From: Paraburkholderia caribensis
Lineage (GTDB): Bacteria; Pseudomonadota; Gammaproteobacteria; Burkholderiales; Burkholderiaceae
Assembly: GCF_002902945.1 (NCBI RefSeq)
Contig: NZ_CP026103.1
Coordinates: 1,302,001 to 1,366,000 of the forward strand
Reading direction: 5' to 3'
Length of the DNA stretch: 64,000 nt
Under the pieces are notes generated by a model, which saw only the letters and a program-made list of their open reading frames with translations, had not been told where the DNA came from and made no database searches. Shown in pieces: positions 8,926 through 17,591 of the stretch; position 1 is the stretch's first letter; each line of letters begins with the position of its first letter. The position numbers and the translations under genes were made by a program.

Positions 8926-9915
8926 ATGGATAGCTCTACACATTCGTTGCTGGCCTACGTGTGGTTCGGCCTGCTCGGCCTGATGCTGGTCTTTTACGTC
9001 GTGACGGACGGCTTCGATCTCGGCGTCGGCATTCTCAGTCTGCTGCGCTCGCGGCGCGAAGACCGCGACGTGATGGTCGAGTCGATCGGCCACGTCTGGG
9101 ACGCGAACGAAACCTGGCTCGTCGTGCTCGGCGGCGGTCTGTTCGGCGCGTTTCCGCTTGCGTACGCGCAGCTGATGCAGGATCTCTACCTGCCCATCAT
9201 GGCGCTGATCGCGGGGCTCATCATGCGCGGCGCGGCCATCGAGTTCCGCCACAGTGTCGAGCACGGTCCGCTGTGGGACAAGGTGTTCGGCATCGGCAGC
9301 CTGGTCGCCGCGCTCGCGCAAGGCGTCGTGCTCGGCAAGATCGTTACGGGACTCGTGCCGGGCGAGATGAGCCAGGGGTTCGTCGTCGTGGCGGCCATCG
9401 GCGTGGTGGCGGGCTATGCGCTGCTGGGCGCGACGTATCTGGTCAAGAAGACGGTGGGTATGATCGAGCAATGGTCGCGCCGTCTAGCGCTGCTGAGCGC
9501 GGTGCTGACGGTCGCCGCCGCGTTGCTGCTGACCATCGCGACATGGTTCTTCAGCGATGTGGGCCTCGAGCGCTGGTCGCAGCCCGGCGTCATGCATGTG
9601 CTGATCGCGCTCGGCCTTGCCGCGGCGCTCGCCTTCGCGTTCATCATGGCGTCGCTGTACATGGGCGCGTCGCGCGGGCCGTTTCGCGGTGCGGTGACGC
9701 TGTTCATCGTGTCGTTCGCCGGCCTTGCGGTGAGCCTGTTCCCGGACTTCGTGCCAGGCAAGCTGGGGATCGTGGAGGCCGCTTCCGATTCGCATACGCT
9801 CGCGTTCATGCTTGCTGGTATCGGACTGATCTTTCCCGTGATGATCGGGTACAACCTGTACCAGTACTACATCTTCCGTGGCAAGGTGGTCGGCGAAGCG
9901 CATGCGGGGGAGTGA
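8926..9915 (+). CDS. cydB: Cytochrome bd-type quinol oxidase subunit II
   Basis: A 329-residue integral membrane protein, the CydB/CioB partner of the preceding subunit. Its N-terminus 'YVWFGLLGLMLVFYVVTDGF' and the segment 'WDANETWLVVLGGGLFGAFP' are typical of the family. AGAGG lies about eight bases before the start; the gap to cydA is only 30 bases. No small CydX/CydZ-like frame was found after it. It is the last gene of the operon and is followed by the repeat region. Confidence 0.93.
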   Translation: MDSSTHSLLAYVWFGLLGLMLVFYVVTDGFDLGVGILSLLRSRREDRDVMVESIGHVWDANETWLVVLGGGLFGAFPLAYAQLMQDLYLPIMALIAGLIMRGAAIEFRHSVEHGPLWDKVFGIGSLVAALAQGVVLGKIVTGLVPGEMSQGFVVVAAIGVVAGYALLGATYLVKKTVGMIEQWSRRLALLSAVLTVAAALLLTIATWFFSDVGLERWSQPGVMHVLIALGLAAALAFAFIMASLYMGASRGPFRGAVTLFIVSFAGLAVSLFPDFVPGKLGIVEAASDSHTLAFMLAGIGLIFPVMIGYNLYQYYIFRGKVVGEAHAGE

Positions 9916-10015
9916 TTAGACTTGGGTAGGCGATGATGTGGCCGCGTTTCCGGGCGTCCTGGAGCCGTGATGTCGATCACCCCAGACGGTTGAAGATGCG
10001 GCGCTCGTCGCGTAG

Positions 10016-10361
10016 GTCGGGCATTGGGTCGCCGGTCGGCGTGTTTTGCTTTTTCGCTGGCAGCCGCGATGCGTTGTCTTGCTTTATGCGTTGCCCCCTG
10101 CGGGGGGGCGCCTACTTTTCTTTGCCGCCGCAACATGGGTCCTTGTTTAGTGTTTTCGCATTTGCTTTCGATGGCATCCGCGTTTTGTTAGCGCGCTTCA
10201 CGCGGCGCCCCTGTGCGGGACGGAACTTACTTTTCTTTGCCGCCGCAACATGCATCGTTGTTTGGTGTTTTGGTATTTGCTTTCGCTGGCATCCGCGAAT
10301 TGTTAGCTCACTCCACGCGTCGCCCCTGTGCGGGGCGGCACCTACTTTTCTTTGCCGCCGC
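10016..10361 (+). repeat. Three direct copies of a ~115-bp repeat arm
   Basis: The sequence 'TTTGCCGCCGCAA' recurs with a period of exactly 115 bases (the following CAA at 10131, 10246 and 10361). Each unit carries 'GGCATCCGCG', a GCCCC/GGGGC hairpin and 'TACTTTTCTTTGCCGCCG'. The first two copies are cut short after CCGCCGCAA by 'CATG'; the third is the complete left arm of the inverted-repeat element that starts at 10285. The first copy is the most diverged. Confidence 0.8.
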
Positions 10362-10942
10362 AAAGAAAAGTAGGCAAAAGAAAGCGGCTCACACCGCCAG
10401 CCCTTGACCTTTGTCCACGGGCCCCCAACGGCCCCACGCTTCACCCGCCAGCGCCCTCGTTCCTGCGCGTTGCCAGCGCGCTGAATAAGCGCCTCACCCA
10501 CTTCAAACACCCGTACATGAGCCAGCGGCAGCGAATGGTATGCGCCGCCCAGGTGGCAAACTGTGTGTAGGTTGTCGCGTCGTATAGCTCGGCGCTCTTA
10601 CAAGGTGGGATGCGTGCGCTATCGGTCCGGAGTGGTGCGCGTATGGCGCGAAAGCCGACACACAGTTTGCCACCTGGGCGGCCGTGGACTGCTCGGCAAG
10701 GCGTGCCGTGACGCGGGAGCTTGAAGCGGGTGAGGCGCACCGCAAGAGCGTTAGCAACGAACGTGGGTCACGTGATTGCCGTGTGAAGCGTAAGAACCTG
10801 TGGGGGCCCTCAGGCAAGAAGAAGAGCTGGCGGTGTGAGCCGCTTTCTTTTGCCTACTTTTCTTTGCGGCGGCAAAGAAAAGTAGGTGCCGCCCCGCACA
10901 GGGGCGACGCCTGAAGCGAGCTAACGTCACGCGGATGCCAGC
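10285..10942 (+). repeat. 658-bp nested inverted-repeat element, copy A
   Basis: Outer arms of 116 bp (10285-10400 and 10827-10942) are near-perfect reverse complements. Each contains a 14-bp-stem hairpin, CCTACTTTTCTTTG / CAAAGAAAAGTAGG, with a CCGCCG loop, and a GCCCC/GGGGC hairpin. An inner inverted repeat of 27-28 bp (10544-10571 and 10655-10682, containing 'CCCAGGTGGCAAACTGTG') surrounds an ~80-base core. No convincing gene lies inside. Two more copies of the same length occur at 12931 and, split by an IS, at 30377. Degenerate arm pieces continue to about 11060. Confidence 0.88.
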
Positions 10943-11187
10943 GAAAAGGCCGATAACACCGAACGGCGACGCGTGAAGCACGCTAACGTAACGCGGATGC
11001 CAGCGCAAAGGCAAACACACCGAACCGCCGCTCCGCGAAGGCAAAGCGCGGATGCCAGATCCCATCTTGCACGACTCGCCCGTTCGCGGCCGCGTCGCGC
11101 CCCAAGCCGGGGACCATGCCACATGTGCCGCGTCATTCGCATTGCAGGGGACATCGCGCGCCGCCTGCCTGACACGACTCGCCCTGT

Positions 11188-11574
11188 TCAGAGGGTGGCC
11201 GCGTCGCGCAGGACGGACGCCAGGATCATCGCATCGCCATTGACGGGCGTGGGCCGTGGATTTGGCTTGTACACGGCGTCGCCGGGGCGGATGGCCTGGC
11301 CGCTCATCGCGCAAAAGCCCGGCATGCGCGCGCGCGCCATGCGCCAGACCTGATCGCCGAAACAGCCGCGCGTGGAATCGCGCCACGCGATGGTGGCCGT
11401 CGACGGCGTCGGGCGGTCGATCAGCGTCACCTGCGCGCCCACGGGCTCATCCGCGCTGCGCGTCTTGTGACGCGGCTGTGCTGCGGCTTCCGCGACGGCC
11501 ATCAGGCGCGACGCCGTCCCTAGCAGACCGATGGTCTGGGTCCATGGGTCCATCACGTTTGCGTTTGCCAGCAT
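11188..11574 (-). CDS. DUF3331 domain protein
   Basis: A 128-residue protein. The start at 11574 is set by CAGGAG seven bases upstream; longer frames lack such a site. The C-terminal half carries the DUF3331 signature seen in Burkholderia proteins: 'DQVWRMARARMPGFCAMSGQ' then 'IRPGDAVYKPNPRP' and 'NGDAMILASVL'. The conserved Cys/Gly pattern suggests a small structural fold, but no function is known for the family. It lies 70 bases downstream of the AraC-type gene on the same strand and is probably co-transcribed with it. Confidence 0.8.
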   Translation of the reverse strand: MLANANVMDPWTQTIGLLGTASRLMAVAEAAAQPRHKTRSADEPVGAQVTLIDRPTPSTATIAWRDSTRGCFGDQVWRMARARMPGFCAMSGQAIRPGDAVYKPNPRPTPVNGDAMILASVLRDAATL

Positions 11575-11644
11575 GTCGAAACTCCTGTGGAAAGCGATCG
11601 GTTCGGGCGAGGCTGCTGCGCTGTCGAAGGCACGGGACGGCGCG

Positions 11645-12610
11645 TTAGCGCGCGTCGTTGGTCTTTTCTTTCCAGCGATGCGGCGTTTCGCCGACGAACT
11701 TCTTGAACACGGTCGTGAAGTGGGCCTGCGAGCGGAATCCGCAACTGAGGGCGACATCCATCACGTTGTGCTTCGATGTCACGAGCAGATGTTGGGCATG
11801 CTCGACACGCCGGCGCAGCAGGTATTCGTGCGGACGCACGCCCGTTGCGCGCCGGAACTGCGCGGCGAAATGCATGCGCGTGAGGCCGGCGCTCGCGGCG
11901 ATGTCGGCAAGTCCGATCGGTTCGGCGAGGTGAGCGTCGACGAACTCGATCACGCGGTTCATGCGCCATTGCGGCAGCGGCGCGGCTTCGCGCGAACGGC
12001 GCGTGGCACCGGCGAAATGACGCGCGACGATGTGCGACACGATTGCGAGGCTGACGCTGTCGGTAAACATCTTGCCGAGCGCGGCGTCGTTGCTCTGCGA
12101 GACGGCCAGTGCCTGGCCCAGACGCTCGAGCACGGGGTCGCGGATGAGTTCGGGATCGTCGAGCACGATGCCGGTGTCGCGCGAGTGCTGGAACAGGTCC
12201 TGATAGCACTCGGCGAGGACCTGTTGCGACACGAACAGATGCAGCACGTCCGCGGACGACGCGAACACGGCCTTGGTCGGCACGGCGGGCGCGGTGACCT
12301 GAACGGCGCCTGCCGTCAGGCGGCCGTGCACGAGCCTGCGTCCGGCGTGATCGAAGGTCATTGCCGCGCACTTCAGGTTCAGGCCGATGCAGTGATCGTC
12401 GGCGCTTCCTTCGTTCGATACTTCGAGCGGCGCATCGCCGTTGTGGGTCCAGCGCATGACGACGACGTTATCGCGCTGGGTCGCGGCGTCGTGCGCGGAC
12501 GCGGACGCGGTCATGCGGCGCCATTGCTGTTCGGCGACGATGGGGGATGCCTGGCGGCGCGACACGACATCGGCTAGCGGGGCGTGCAGGTCGAGCATTG
12601 TGGTGGTCAT
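11645..12610 (-). CDS. AraC-family transcriptional regulator
   Basis: A 321-residue regulator. The C-terminal ~100 residues hold the two helix-turn-helix units of the AraC family ('IGLADIAASAGLTRMHFAAQ' and 'VMDVALSCGFRSQAHFTTVF'), ending in 'KKFVGETPHRWK'. The N-terminal ~200 residues are a variable ligand or dimer domain similar to those of AraC_binding_2-type activators. The DUF3331 gene follows directly. Its promoter region faces a GGTTT microsatellite that begins about 180 bases upstream. Confidence 0.9.
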   Translation of the reverse strand: MTTTMLDLHAPLADVVSRRQASPIVAEQQWRRMTASASAHDAATQRDNVVVMRWTHNGDAPLEVSNEGSADDHCIGLNLKCAAMTFDHAGRRLVHGRLTAGAVQVTAPAVPTKAVFASSADVLHLFVSQQVLAECYQDLFQHSRDTGIVLDDPELIRDPVLERLGQALAVSQSNDAALGKMFTDSVSLAIVSHIVARHFAGATRRSREAAPLPQWRMNRVIEFVDAHLAEPIGLADIAASAGLTRMHFAAQFRRATGVRPHEYLLRRRVEHAQHLLVTSKHNVMDVALSCGFRSQAHFTTVFKKFVGETPHRWKEKTNDAR

Positions 12611-12792
12611 GGCAGGTTTTTCCCGTTTCAGTGATTTGATTGCGGCCTGGATGTCGCTGCCGCGATGGAATCAAAGTTAAACGGATGAGCCTGGCGCGAC
12701 TAGCCGTACATAGGGTTGCCCTTGCAGTCGAATGGTTGTGTCAACCTATATGAAGGTTTAATGGGCGTCGGCGCGGACGCGGCGCGGGTTGA

Positions 12793-12855
12793 GGTTTGGT
12801 TTGGTTTGGTTTGGTTTGGTTTGGTTTGGTTTGGTTTGGTTTGGTTTGGTTTGGT
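12793..12855 (+). repeat. GGTTT pentanucleotide microsatellite
   Basis: 63 uninterrupted bases of the unit GGTTT, about 12.6 copies, ending at GGTGTGTT. It lies between the AraC-family gene (start 12610, leftward) and the second inverted-repeat element (12931). A gene-like translation through it is an artefact of the five-base unit. Such tracts change length by polymerase slippage. Confidence 0.97.
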
Positions 12856-12930
12856 GTGTTCTGGCCGCTGCGCTGGCATCCGCGTTTTGCCTTCGCGCAG
12901 CGGCGGTTCGGTTCGTGTGTTTGCCTTCTC

Positions 12931-13589
12931 GCTGGCATCCGCGTTTTGTTAGCTCGCTTCACGCGTCGCCCCTGTGCGGGGCGGCACCTACTTTTCTTTG
13001 CCGCCGCAAAGAAAAGTAGGCAAAAGAAAGCGGCTCACACCGCCAATTCTTGACGCTTACCCACGGGCCCCCAACGTCCCCACACTTCACACACCAGTGG
13101 CCCTGGTTGGTGCCCGTTGCCAACGCTTCGAATAAACGCCTCACCCGCTTCAATTACCCGTACCCGGGCCAGCGGCAGCGAATGGTATGTGCCGCCCAGG
13201 TGGCAAACTGTGTGTAGGTTGTCGCGTCGTATGGCTCGGCGCTCTTACAAGGTGGGGTGCGTGCGCTATCGGTCCGGAGTGGTGCGCGTATGGCCCGAAA
13301 GCCGACACACAGTTTGCCACCTGGGCGGCGGTGGACTGTCTGGCGCGGCATGCTGAAACGCGGGGATATGAAGCGGGTGAGGCGCTCATTCAGAGCGTTG
13401 GCAACGAACGTGGGTCACGTGGCTGCCGTGTGAAGTGTAAGAACCTTTGGGGACCCTCAGGCAAGAACTAGCACTGGCGGTGTGAGCCGCTTTCTTTTGC
13501 CTACTTTTCTTTGCGGCGGCAAAGAAAAGTAGGTGCCGCCCCGCACAGGGGCGACGCGTGAAGCTAGATAACAAATCGCGGATGCCAGC
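12931..13589 (+). repeat. 659-bp nested inverted-repeat element, copy B
   Basis: Same architecture, orientation and length as the copy at 10285: 116-bp outer arms (12931-13046 and 13474-13589), the CCTACTTTTCTTTG hairpin in each, and an inner inverted repeat (13191-13218 and 13303-13330). The core and spacer sequences align with copy A with scattered substitutions. An isolated 'GCTGGCATCCGCGTTTT' arm start precedes it at about 12873, and an AGCAAA-rich tail follows to about 13612. Confidence 0.88.
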
Positions 13590-13691
13590 GAAAGCAAAAG
13601 CAAAAGCAAACCGCGAATGCCAGCGCAAAAACAACCACACCGACCGGCAACGCCTAAAAAACCCGAAACGGGCCAGAACAACACCAAAACC

Positions 13692-14366
13692 TCAAACCCC
13701 GCGCTGCGTCCGCGCCGACGCCCCCCCTTCCAATGACTTAACCCCCAGCGCTTCCGCCTTAAGAACAAAATCAGCCAACGACCGGGACTCCATCTTCTTC
13801 ATAGCCTGCCCACGATGAATCTTGACAGTAATCTCACTGAGATTCATCTCAGCAGCAATCTGCTTATTCATGAGCCCGCTAGCAACAAAAGCCATCACTT
13901 CACGCTCTCGCGGCGTCAGCGACTCATACCTTTTCCGCAAATCAGAAACCGAACGTTCGGACTTTCTCCGTTCCTCGTCCTTGGCGAGCGCAGTCGCAAC
14001 CGCATCGAGCATGTCCTGATCCCGAAACGGCTTGGCCAGAAAATCCATCGCGCCAGCCTTCATCGCCTTCACCGACATCGCAATATCGCCATGCGCCGTC
14101 ATGAAGATAATCGGCACATGCACATTGCCCGCAGCAATCTGCTCCTGCACAGCAAGCCCGCTCTGCCCCTTCAGCCGCACATCCAGAATCAGGCAACTGG
14201 GAATATCAGGCTTGTCCAAAGACAAAAACTCCTGCGCAGACGCAAAAGCCTCAACCCGCAAACCCACCGACCGCAGCAACATCGTGACGGCCGCGCGCAT
14301 CGAATCGTCGTCGTCGACGACATAAACGATCGACTGATTCGGGTCGTTCATTTCATCACTGCTCAT
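13692..14366 (-). CDS. FixJ-type two-component response regulator
   Basis: A 224-residue regulator with an N-terminal receiver (residues ~10-125: 'YVVDDDDSM', phospho-acceptor Asp in 'CLILDVRLKG', Lys in 'DFLAKPF') and a C-terminal LuxR-type helix-turn-helix ('SLTPREREVMAFVASG', 'NLSEITVKIHRG'). This is the FixJ/NodW layout. The ATG at 14366 has AAGGAA upstream and overlaps the kinase stop by 11 bases, so the two are translationally coupled. Its 3' end lies about 100 bases from repeat copy B. Confidence 0.92.
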   Translation of the reverse strand: MSSDEMNDPNQSIVYVVDDDDSMRAAVTMLLRSVGLRVEAFASAQEFLSLDKPDIPSCLILDVRLKGQSGLAVQEQIAAGNVHVPIIFMTAHGDIAMSVKAMKAGAMDFLAKPFRDQDMLDAVATALAKDEERRKSERSVSDLRKRYESLTPREREVMAFVASGLMNKQIAAEMNLSEITVKIHRGQAMKKMESRSLADFVLKAEALGVKSLEGGASARTQRGV

Positions 14367-16557
14367 CGCACGTTCCTTTATCGATCGGCAAAACGAATTG
14401 CATCGTTGCGCCCCGTCCCTCTTCAGACTCGGCCCAGATACGCCCGCCGTGCGCCTCGACGATCGACCGGCAGATCGACAGCCCCATCCCCATGCCGTCC
14501 GCCTTGGTCGTGAAGAACGCGTTGAAAAGCCGCCCCACGTTCTCCTCGCTGATGCCGGTTCCCGAATCTTCGACGGCGACCTGCCCATAATGCCCGTCCA
14601 CGCGGCTCGTGGCGATGCACATGCGCCGCGCCTGTCCCGTGATACCTGCCATCGCCTGCACGCCATTCATCACGAGATTGATGACCACCTGCTGAAGCTG
14701 CACACGGTCGCCGCACACCAACGGCGGCGGCTCCGCGTAGCTGGCTTCCAGCTCGACCCGCGCGGCGTCCAGTTCCCGCCGCACAAGCTCGATTGATTCT
14801 CTCACGATACCGTTCAGATCGAGCACCGCCTGGCTCGGATCGCGCTTCTGCGCCATCGAGCGAATCTGGCGGATCACGTCGCTGGCGCGCTTCGCGTCGC
14901 GCACCATCTGACTGATCGACTGGCCGACCTCGCCGAGATCGGGCTTCGCGCGGTTCAGCCAGCGCGTCGCGGCGTCGCCCGCCGTGACGATCGCGGCGAG
15001 CGGCTGCGTGACTTCATGCGCAATCGACGCAGCCAGTTCGCCGAGCATCGTCACGCGCGTGACATGCGCGAGTTCCGCCGTCGAACGGTCGAGCGCGTCC
15101 TGCGCGAGATGGCGCTCCGTCACGTCCATCAGCGCGCCCACGTATTCGATGCTGGCCGACTGCGGCACGGCCAGATGCGCGACGTAGTGCACATACTTGA
15201 TGCGCCCGTCGGGCATCTGCAGCCGGTGCTCGACATCGACATACGGCGCGCCCGACCGCCCCGATTCGTACGCCTCGCGCACCAGTGCGAGATCGTCGGG
15301 ATGCGTGCGCGCCAGGATCAGCTCCATGCCCGGCGTGTAGTCAGGCGAATACTCGAAGATCCGATAAGTCTCGTCCGACCACCACATCGCGCCCGCGGGC
15401 AGGCGCGTGGCGATGCTGCCCGTGCGGCTCAAACGCTGCGCGTCGGACAGGAACGCCTCGCTGCGCTCCAGCGCCTGCTCGGCCTGCTTGCGCTCCTCGA
15501 TATCGGTATTCACGCCGTACCAGCGCAGAATCTGGCCGTTCTGATCACGCAGCGGGTCCGCGCCGATATGCATCCACCGGTACGAGCCGTTGCTCTGGCG
15601 GATGCGTGCGACGTTCTCGAACGGCTTGCCCGTGGCAATCGCGCCGCGCCACGCCGCATGCATCGCGGGCCAGTCGTCGGGATGCACGATCGACGTCCAC
15701 ACGTCGCCGCTGCCACCCGTCAGCGTGATGCCAAGCTCGTTCCAGCGGCGGTTGATGTAGCTCAGTTCGCCATCGCGCGACGAACTCCAGACCATGCCGG
15801 GAATCGCGTCGATGGTCGCGCGCAGGTCCTCCTGCTGCCGCTGCAACTCGGCTTCCATGCGCTTGCGCATCGTGATGTCGTTGTTGGTCGCGAGTATCGC
15901 GCGCGGCCTGCCCTTGTCGTCGCGCCACAGCGCAAAGCGGCTCGACACGATGACGGAGCTGCCGTCGCTGCGCACGCGCTCCAGTTCACCTTCCCAGCGG
16001 CCCTTGCGCACCACCTCGTCGCGCAATTCGTGAACGGGAATGGATGAGCTGGTGCGCGTCAGTTCGTGGATGCGCTGGCCGATTGCCTGCTCGGCCGTCC
16101 AGCCGTACAGTTCCTCGGCGCCCTGGTTCCAGAACGTGATGCGGTCGCTCATGTCGTACGCGACAATCGCGTCGTGCGTCAGGTTCAGCAACTGGATCTG
16201 CTCCTGCAGCCGTGCGGTGTTCGCCTGGTTGCGCAGCGAGAGAAACGAGGTCGTGCCAATTGCAAGCAGGCTCACGATGCCGCGCGCAATCGAGCCGCCC
16301 GAATAGTTCTCGTCGTGCGACATCAGAAAAGCGATCACCGTCAGCGCCGCACAGGCGCATGCCGTGGCGATCGTGGCATGCCGCAAGCCCGTCGACGCGA
16401 CGAGCATCACGACGACCACATACAGCACCGCAATCGCGATGTCGAGCGGCGTCAGCGCGTCGATCACGAACACGATCACGCCGACGATGCCCGCCAGAGA
16501 AAAAAGAACGCGCGCGTCGCGAGCCGACGTCATCCCTGCCGCCTGGCGGAACATCAT
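14356..16557 (-). CDS. Membrane PAS-domain sensor histidine kinase (FixL-like partner)
   Basis: About 733 residues from the ATG at 16557; the frame is open to 16605 and the start is uncertain. Four to five hydrophobic helices occupy the first ~100 residues. At least three PAS/PAC units follow (for example 'ITFWNQGAEELYGWTAEQ' and 'SYINRRWNELGI'), then a HisKA-like helix with H514 in 'SIAHEVTQPLAAI' and an HATPase domain ('NLVMNGVQAM', 'DSGTGISEENVGRLF', 'GMGMGLSICRSI'). It would phosphorylate the overlapping FixJ-type regulator. No haem-binding motif that I can name is seen in the PAS domains, so the signal is unknown. Confidence 0.9.
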   Translation of the reverse strand: MMFRQAAGMTSARDARVLFSLAGIVGVIVFVIDALTPLDIAIAVLYVVVVMLVASTGLRHATIATACACAALTVIAFLMSHDENYSGGSIARGIVSLLAIGTTSFLSLRNQANTARLQEQIQLLNLTHDAIVAYDMSDRITFWNQGAEELYGWTAEQAIGQRIHELTRTSSSIPVHELRDEVVRKGRWEGELERVRSDGSSVIVSSRFALWRDDKGRPRAILATNNDITMRKRMEAELQRQQEDLRATIDAIPGMVWSSSRDGELSYINRRWNELGITLTGGSGDVWTSIVHPDDWPAMHAAWRGAIATGKPFENVARIRQSNGSYRWMHIGADPLRDQNGQILRWYGVNTDIEERKQAEQALERSEAFLSDAQRLSRTGSIATRLPAGAMWWSDETYRIFEYSPDYTPGMELILARTHPDDLALVREAYESGRSGAPYVDVEHRLQMPDGRIKYVHYVAHLAVPQSASIEYVGALMDVTERHLAQDALDRSTAELAHVTRVTMLGELAASIAHEVTQPLAAIVTAGDAATRWLNRAKPDLGEVGQSISQMVRDAKRASDVIRQIRSMAQKRDPSQAVLDLNGIVRESIELVRRELDAARVELEASYAEPPPLVCGDRVQLQQVVINLVMNGVQAMAGITGQARRMCIATSRVDGHYGQVAVEDSGTGISEENVGRLFNAFFTTKADGMGMGLSICRSIVEAHGGRIWAESEEGRGATMQFVLPIDKGTCDEQ

Positions 16558-16640
16558 GACGCCCCGAGAACGTGCGGTATGGCTATAGAGTGGAATGAAC
16601 GGCACATCTTCGGCATAGGCGTTCCTCGAGAGCGCTGGTG

Positions 16641-16735
16641 TGCGGCATTTATTTGCGGCATTTATTTACGGCATTTATTTGCGGCATTTAGTAGCGGCAT
16701 TATTAGCGGCATTTCCCAGCCGCATTTTTCAGCGG
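16641..16735 (+). repeat. Imperfect 13-bp tandem repeat upstream of the kinase operon
   Basis: Three consecutive 13-bp units of TGCGGCATTTATT (the third with TA for TG) are followed by shortened GCGGCATT-containing copies up to 16735. The tract lies in the 325-base gap between the leftward kinase operon and the receiver gene at 16883, some 80 bases upstream of the kinase start, i.e. in its likely promoter or leader. Confidence 0.85.
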
Positions 16736-16855
16736 GCGGCGCAACCCTGATTCGCGCCGCCACACGCGTCGCTCGACAGTCGGACATCCCGCAAGCCGGC
16801 CCATTTCAATCCGGTAAGGATTCTATCCGAATAGCTCGAGAACCCGTGTCATAGG

Positions 16856-16882
16856 GCCGCGGCGCGGCAAACCGCGCCGGCC
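16856..16882 (-). terminator. GC-rich hairpin after the receiver gene
   Basis: GGCGCGG / CCGCGCC arms with a CAAA loop (16861-16878), extended by GGCC pairs, lie immediately after the leftward receiver gene. There is no T run on the transcribed strand, so it is only a possible terminator. Confidence 0.4.
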
Positions 16883-17263
16883 TCATTCGCCCTGCGAGCC
16901 GTCAGGTTCGAGCCGCGCGAGGCAGCGCGACACTTCGGCGCCGTCGACAGGTTTGGTCAGCACGCACATCGCGCCCAGGTCGAGTGCCTGGCGGCGCACC
17001 GCGTCGGAAGCGAATGCGGAGATGAAAATGATGGGCTGCGTCACGCCCTTGTCGAGCAGATGACGATACATGTCGAGACCGCTCATGCCGGGCATTTGCA
17101 CGTCGGAGATGATGCACGCGACCTGGTCCACGTCGGATGCGAGGAACGCCTCGGCCGATGCGTACAGCCGGACATCCCAATCCAGCGAACGAACGAGGCT
17201 AGACATCGCGGTGCGGACGGATTCGTCGTCGTCGATGACTGAAGCGATCGGATGGTTGTGCAA
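16883..17263 (-). CDS. Stand-alone response-regulator receiver
   Basis: A 126-residue receiver-domain protein. No ATG fits the domain boundary; a TTG at 17263 with GAGGAAA seven bases upstream gives 'MHNHPIASVIDDDESVRTAM', which aligns with the FixJ-type receiver start. Phospho-acceptor Asp lies in 'ACIISDVQMPGMSG', the signalling Ser in 'IIFISAF' and the Lys in 'VLTKPVDG'. There is no output domain, so it probably works through protein contacts. It is divergent from the H-NS-like gene and lies upstream of the kinase/regulator pair on the same strand, and might compete for phosphate with the FixJ-type partner (inference). Confidence 0.85.
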   Translation of the reverse strand: MHNHPIASVIDDDESVRTAMSSLVRSLDWDVRLYASAEAFLASDVDQVACIISDVQMPGMSGLDMYRHLLDKGVTQPIIFISAFASDAVRRQALDLGAMCVLTKPVDGAEVSRCLARLEPDGSQGE

Positions 17264-17591
17264 GCGACTTTCCTCGGCCGTTGGTTTGCGACGGCACCAT
17301 ACTGCGTCATGCCGTTCAAGATGATTCCATCTTATGGGAATCGCCGCGCCGCGAGAATCATATGTAGGTATAGTGCTGGCCCTCCGCACGGCTGTGCGCA
17401 CCGCCCGGCAAGCCCGGCCGGCCTGCCTTACGGCACATTCCAGCCCTGCCGCCGTGCGTTTCGAAACCCGCTCGTGCCATGCGGAAACCCGTTTGCGCGC
17501 GGCCTTACTACATTGTCGACGTCGCGGGCAAGCGCCCGGCTCGCCCCATCGCGACGGGATGCACCGTCTTTTTGCAAACGAGGAAAACAAC
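17264..17591. other. Divergent promoter region
   Basis: 328 bases between the leftward receiver gene and the rightward H-NS-like gene. An open frame covers part of it, but nothing protein-like or RNA-like is recognised. It must carry promoters in both directions. Confidence 0.4.

Noticed and set aside
10751..11386. A 211-codon leftward frame across repeat A and the DUF3331 gene
   Set aside because: It reads the DUF3331 gene in the wrong phase and runs on through repeat sequence; the DUF3331 frame has a good ribosome binding site and a family match.
12716..13053. Frames translating the GGTTT tract into a Trp-Phe-Gly-Leu-Val repeat protein
   Set aside because: All three phases of a five-base repeat give the same type of peptide; there is no ribosome binding site and no gene-like sequence on either side.
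10016..13589. Possible CRISPR array in the repeat-rich stretch
   Set aside because: Repeats are 115 bp or 658 bp and are inverted or tandem without short unique spacers; no cas gene is present.
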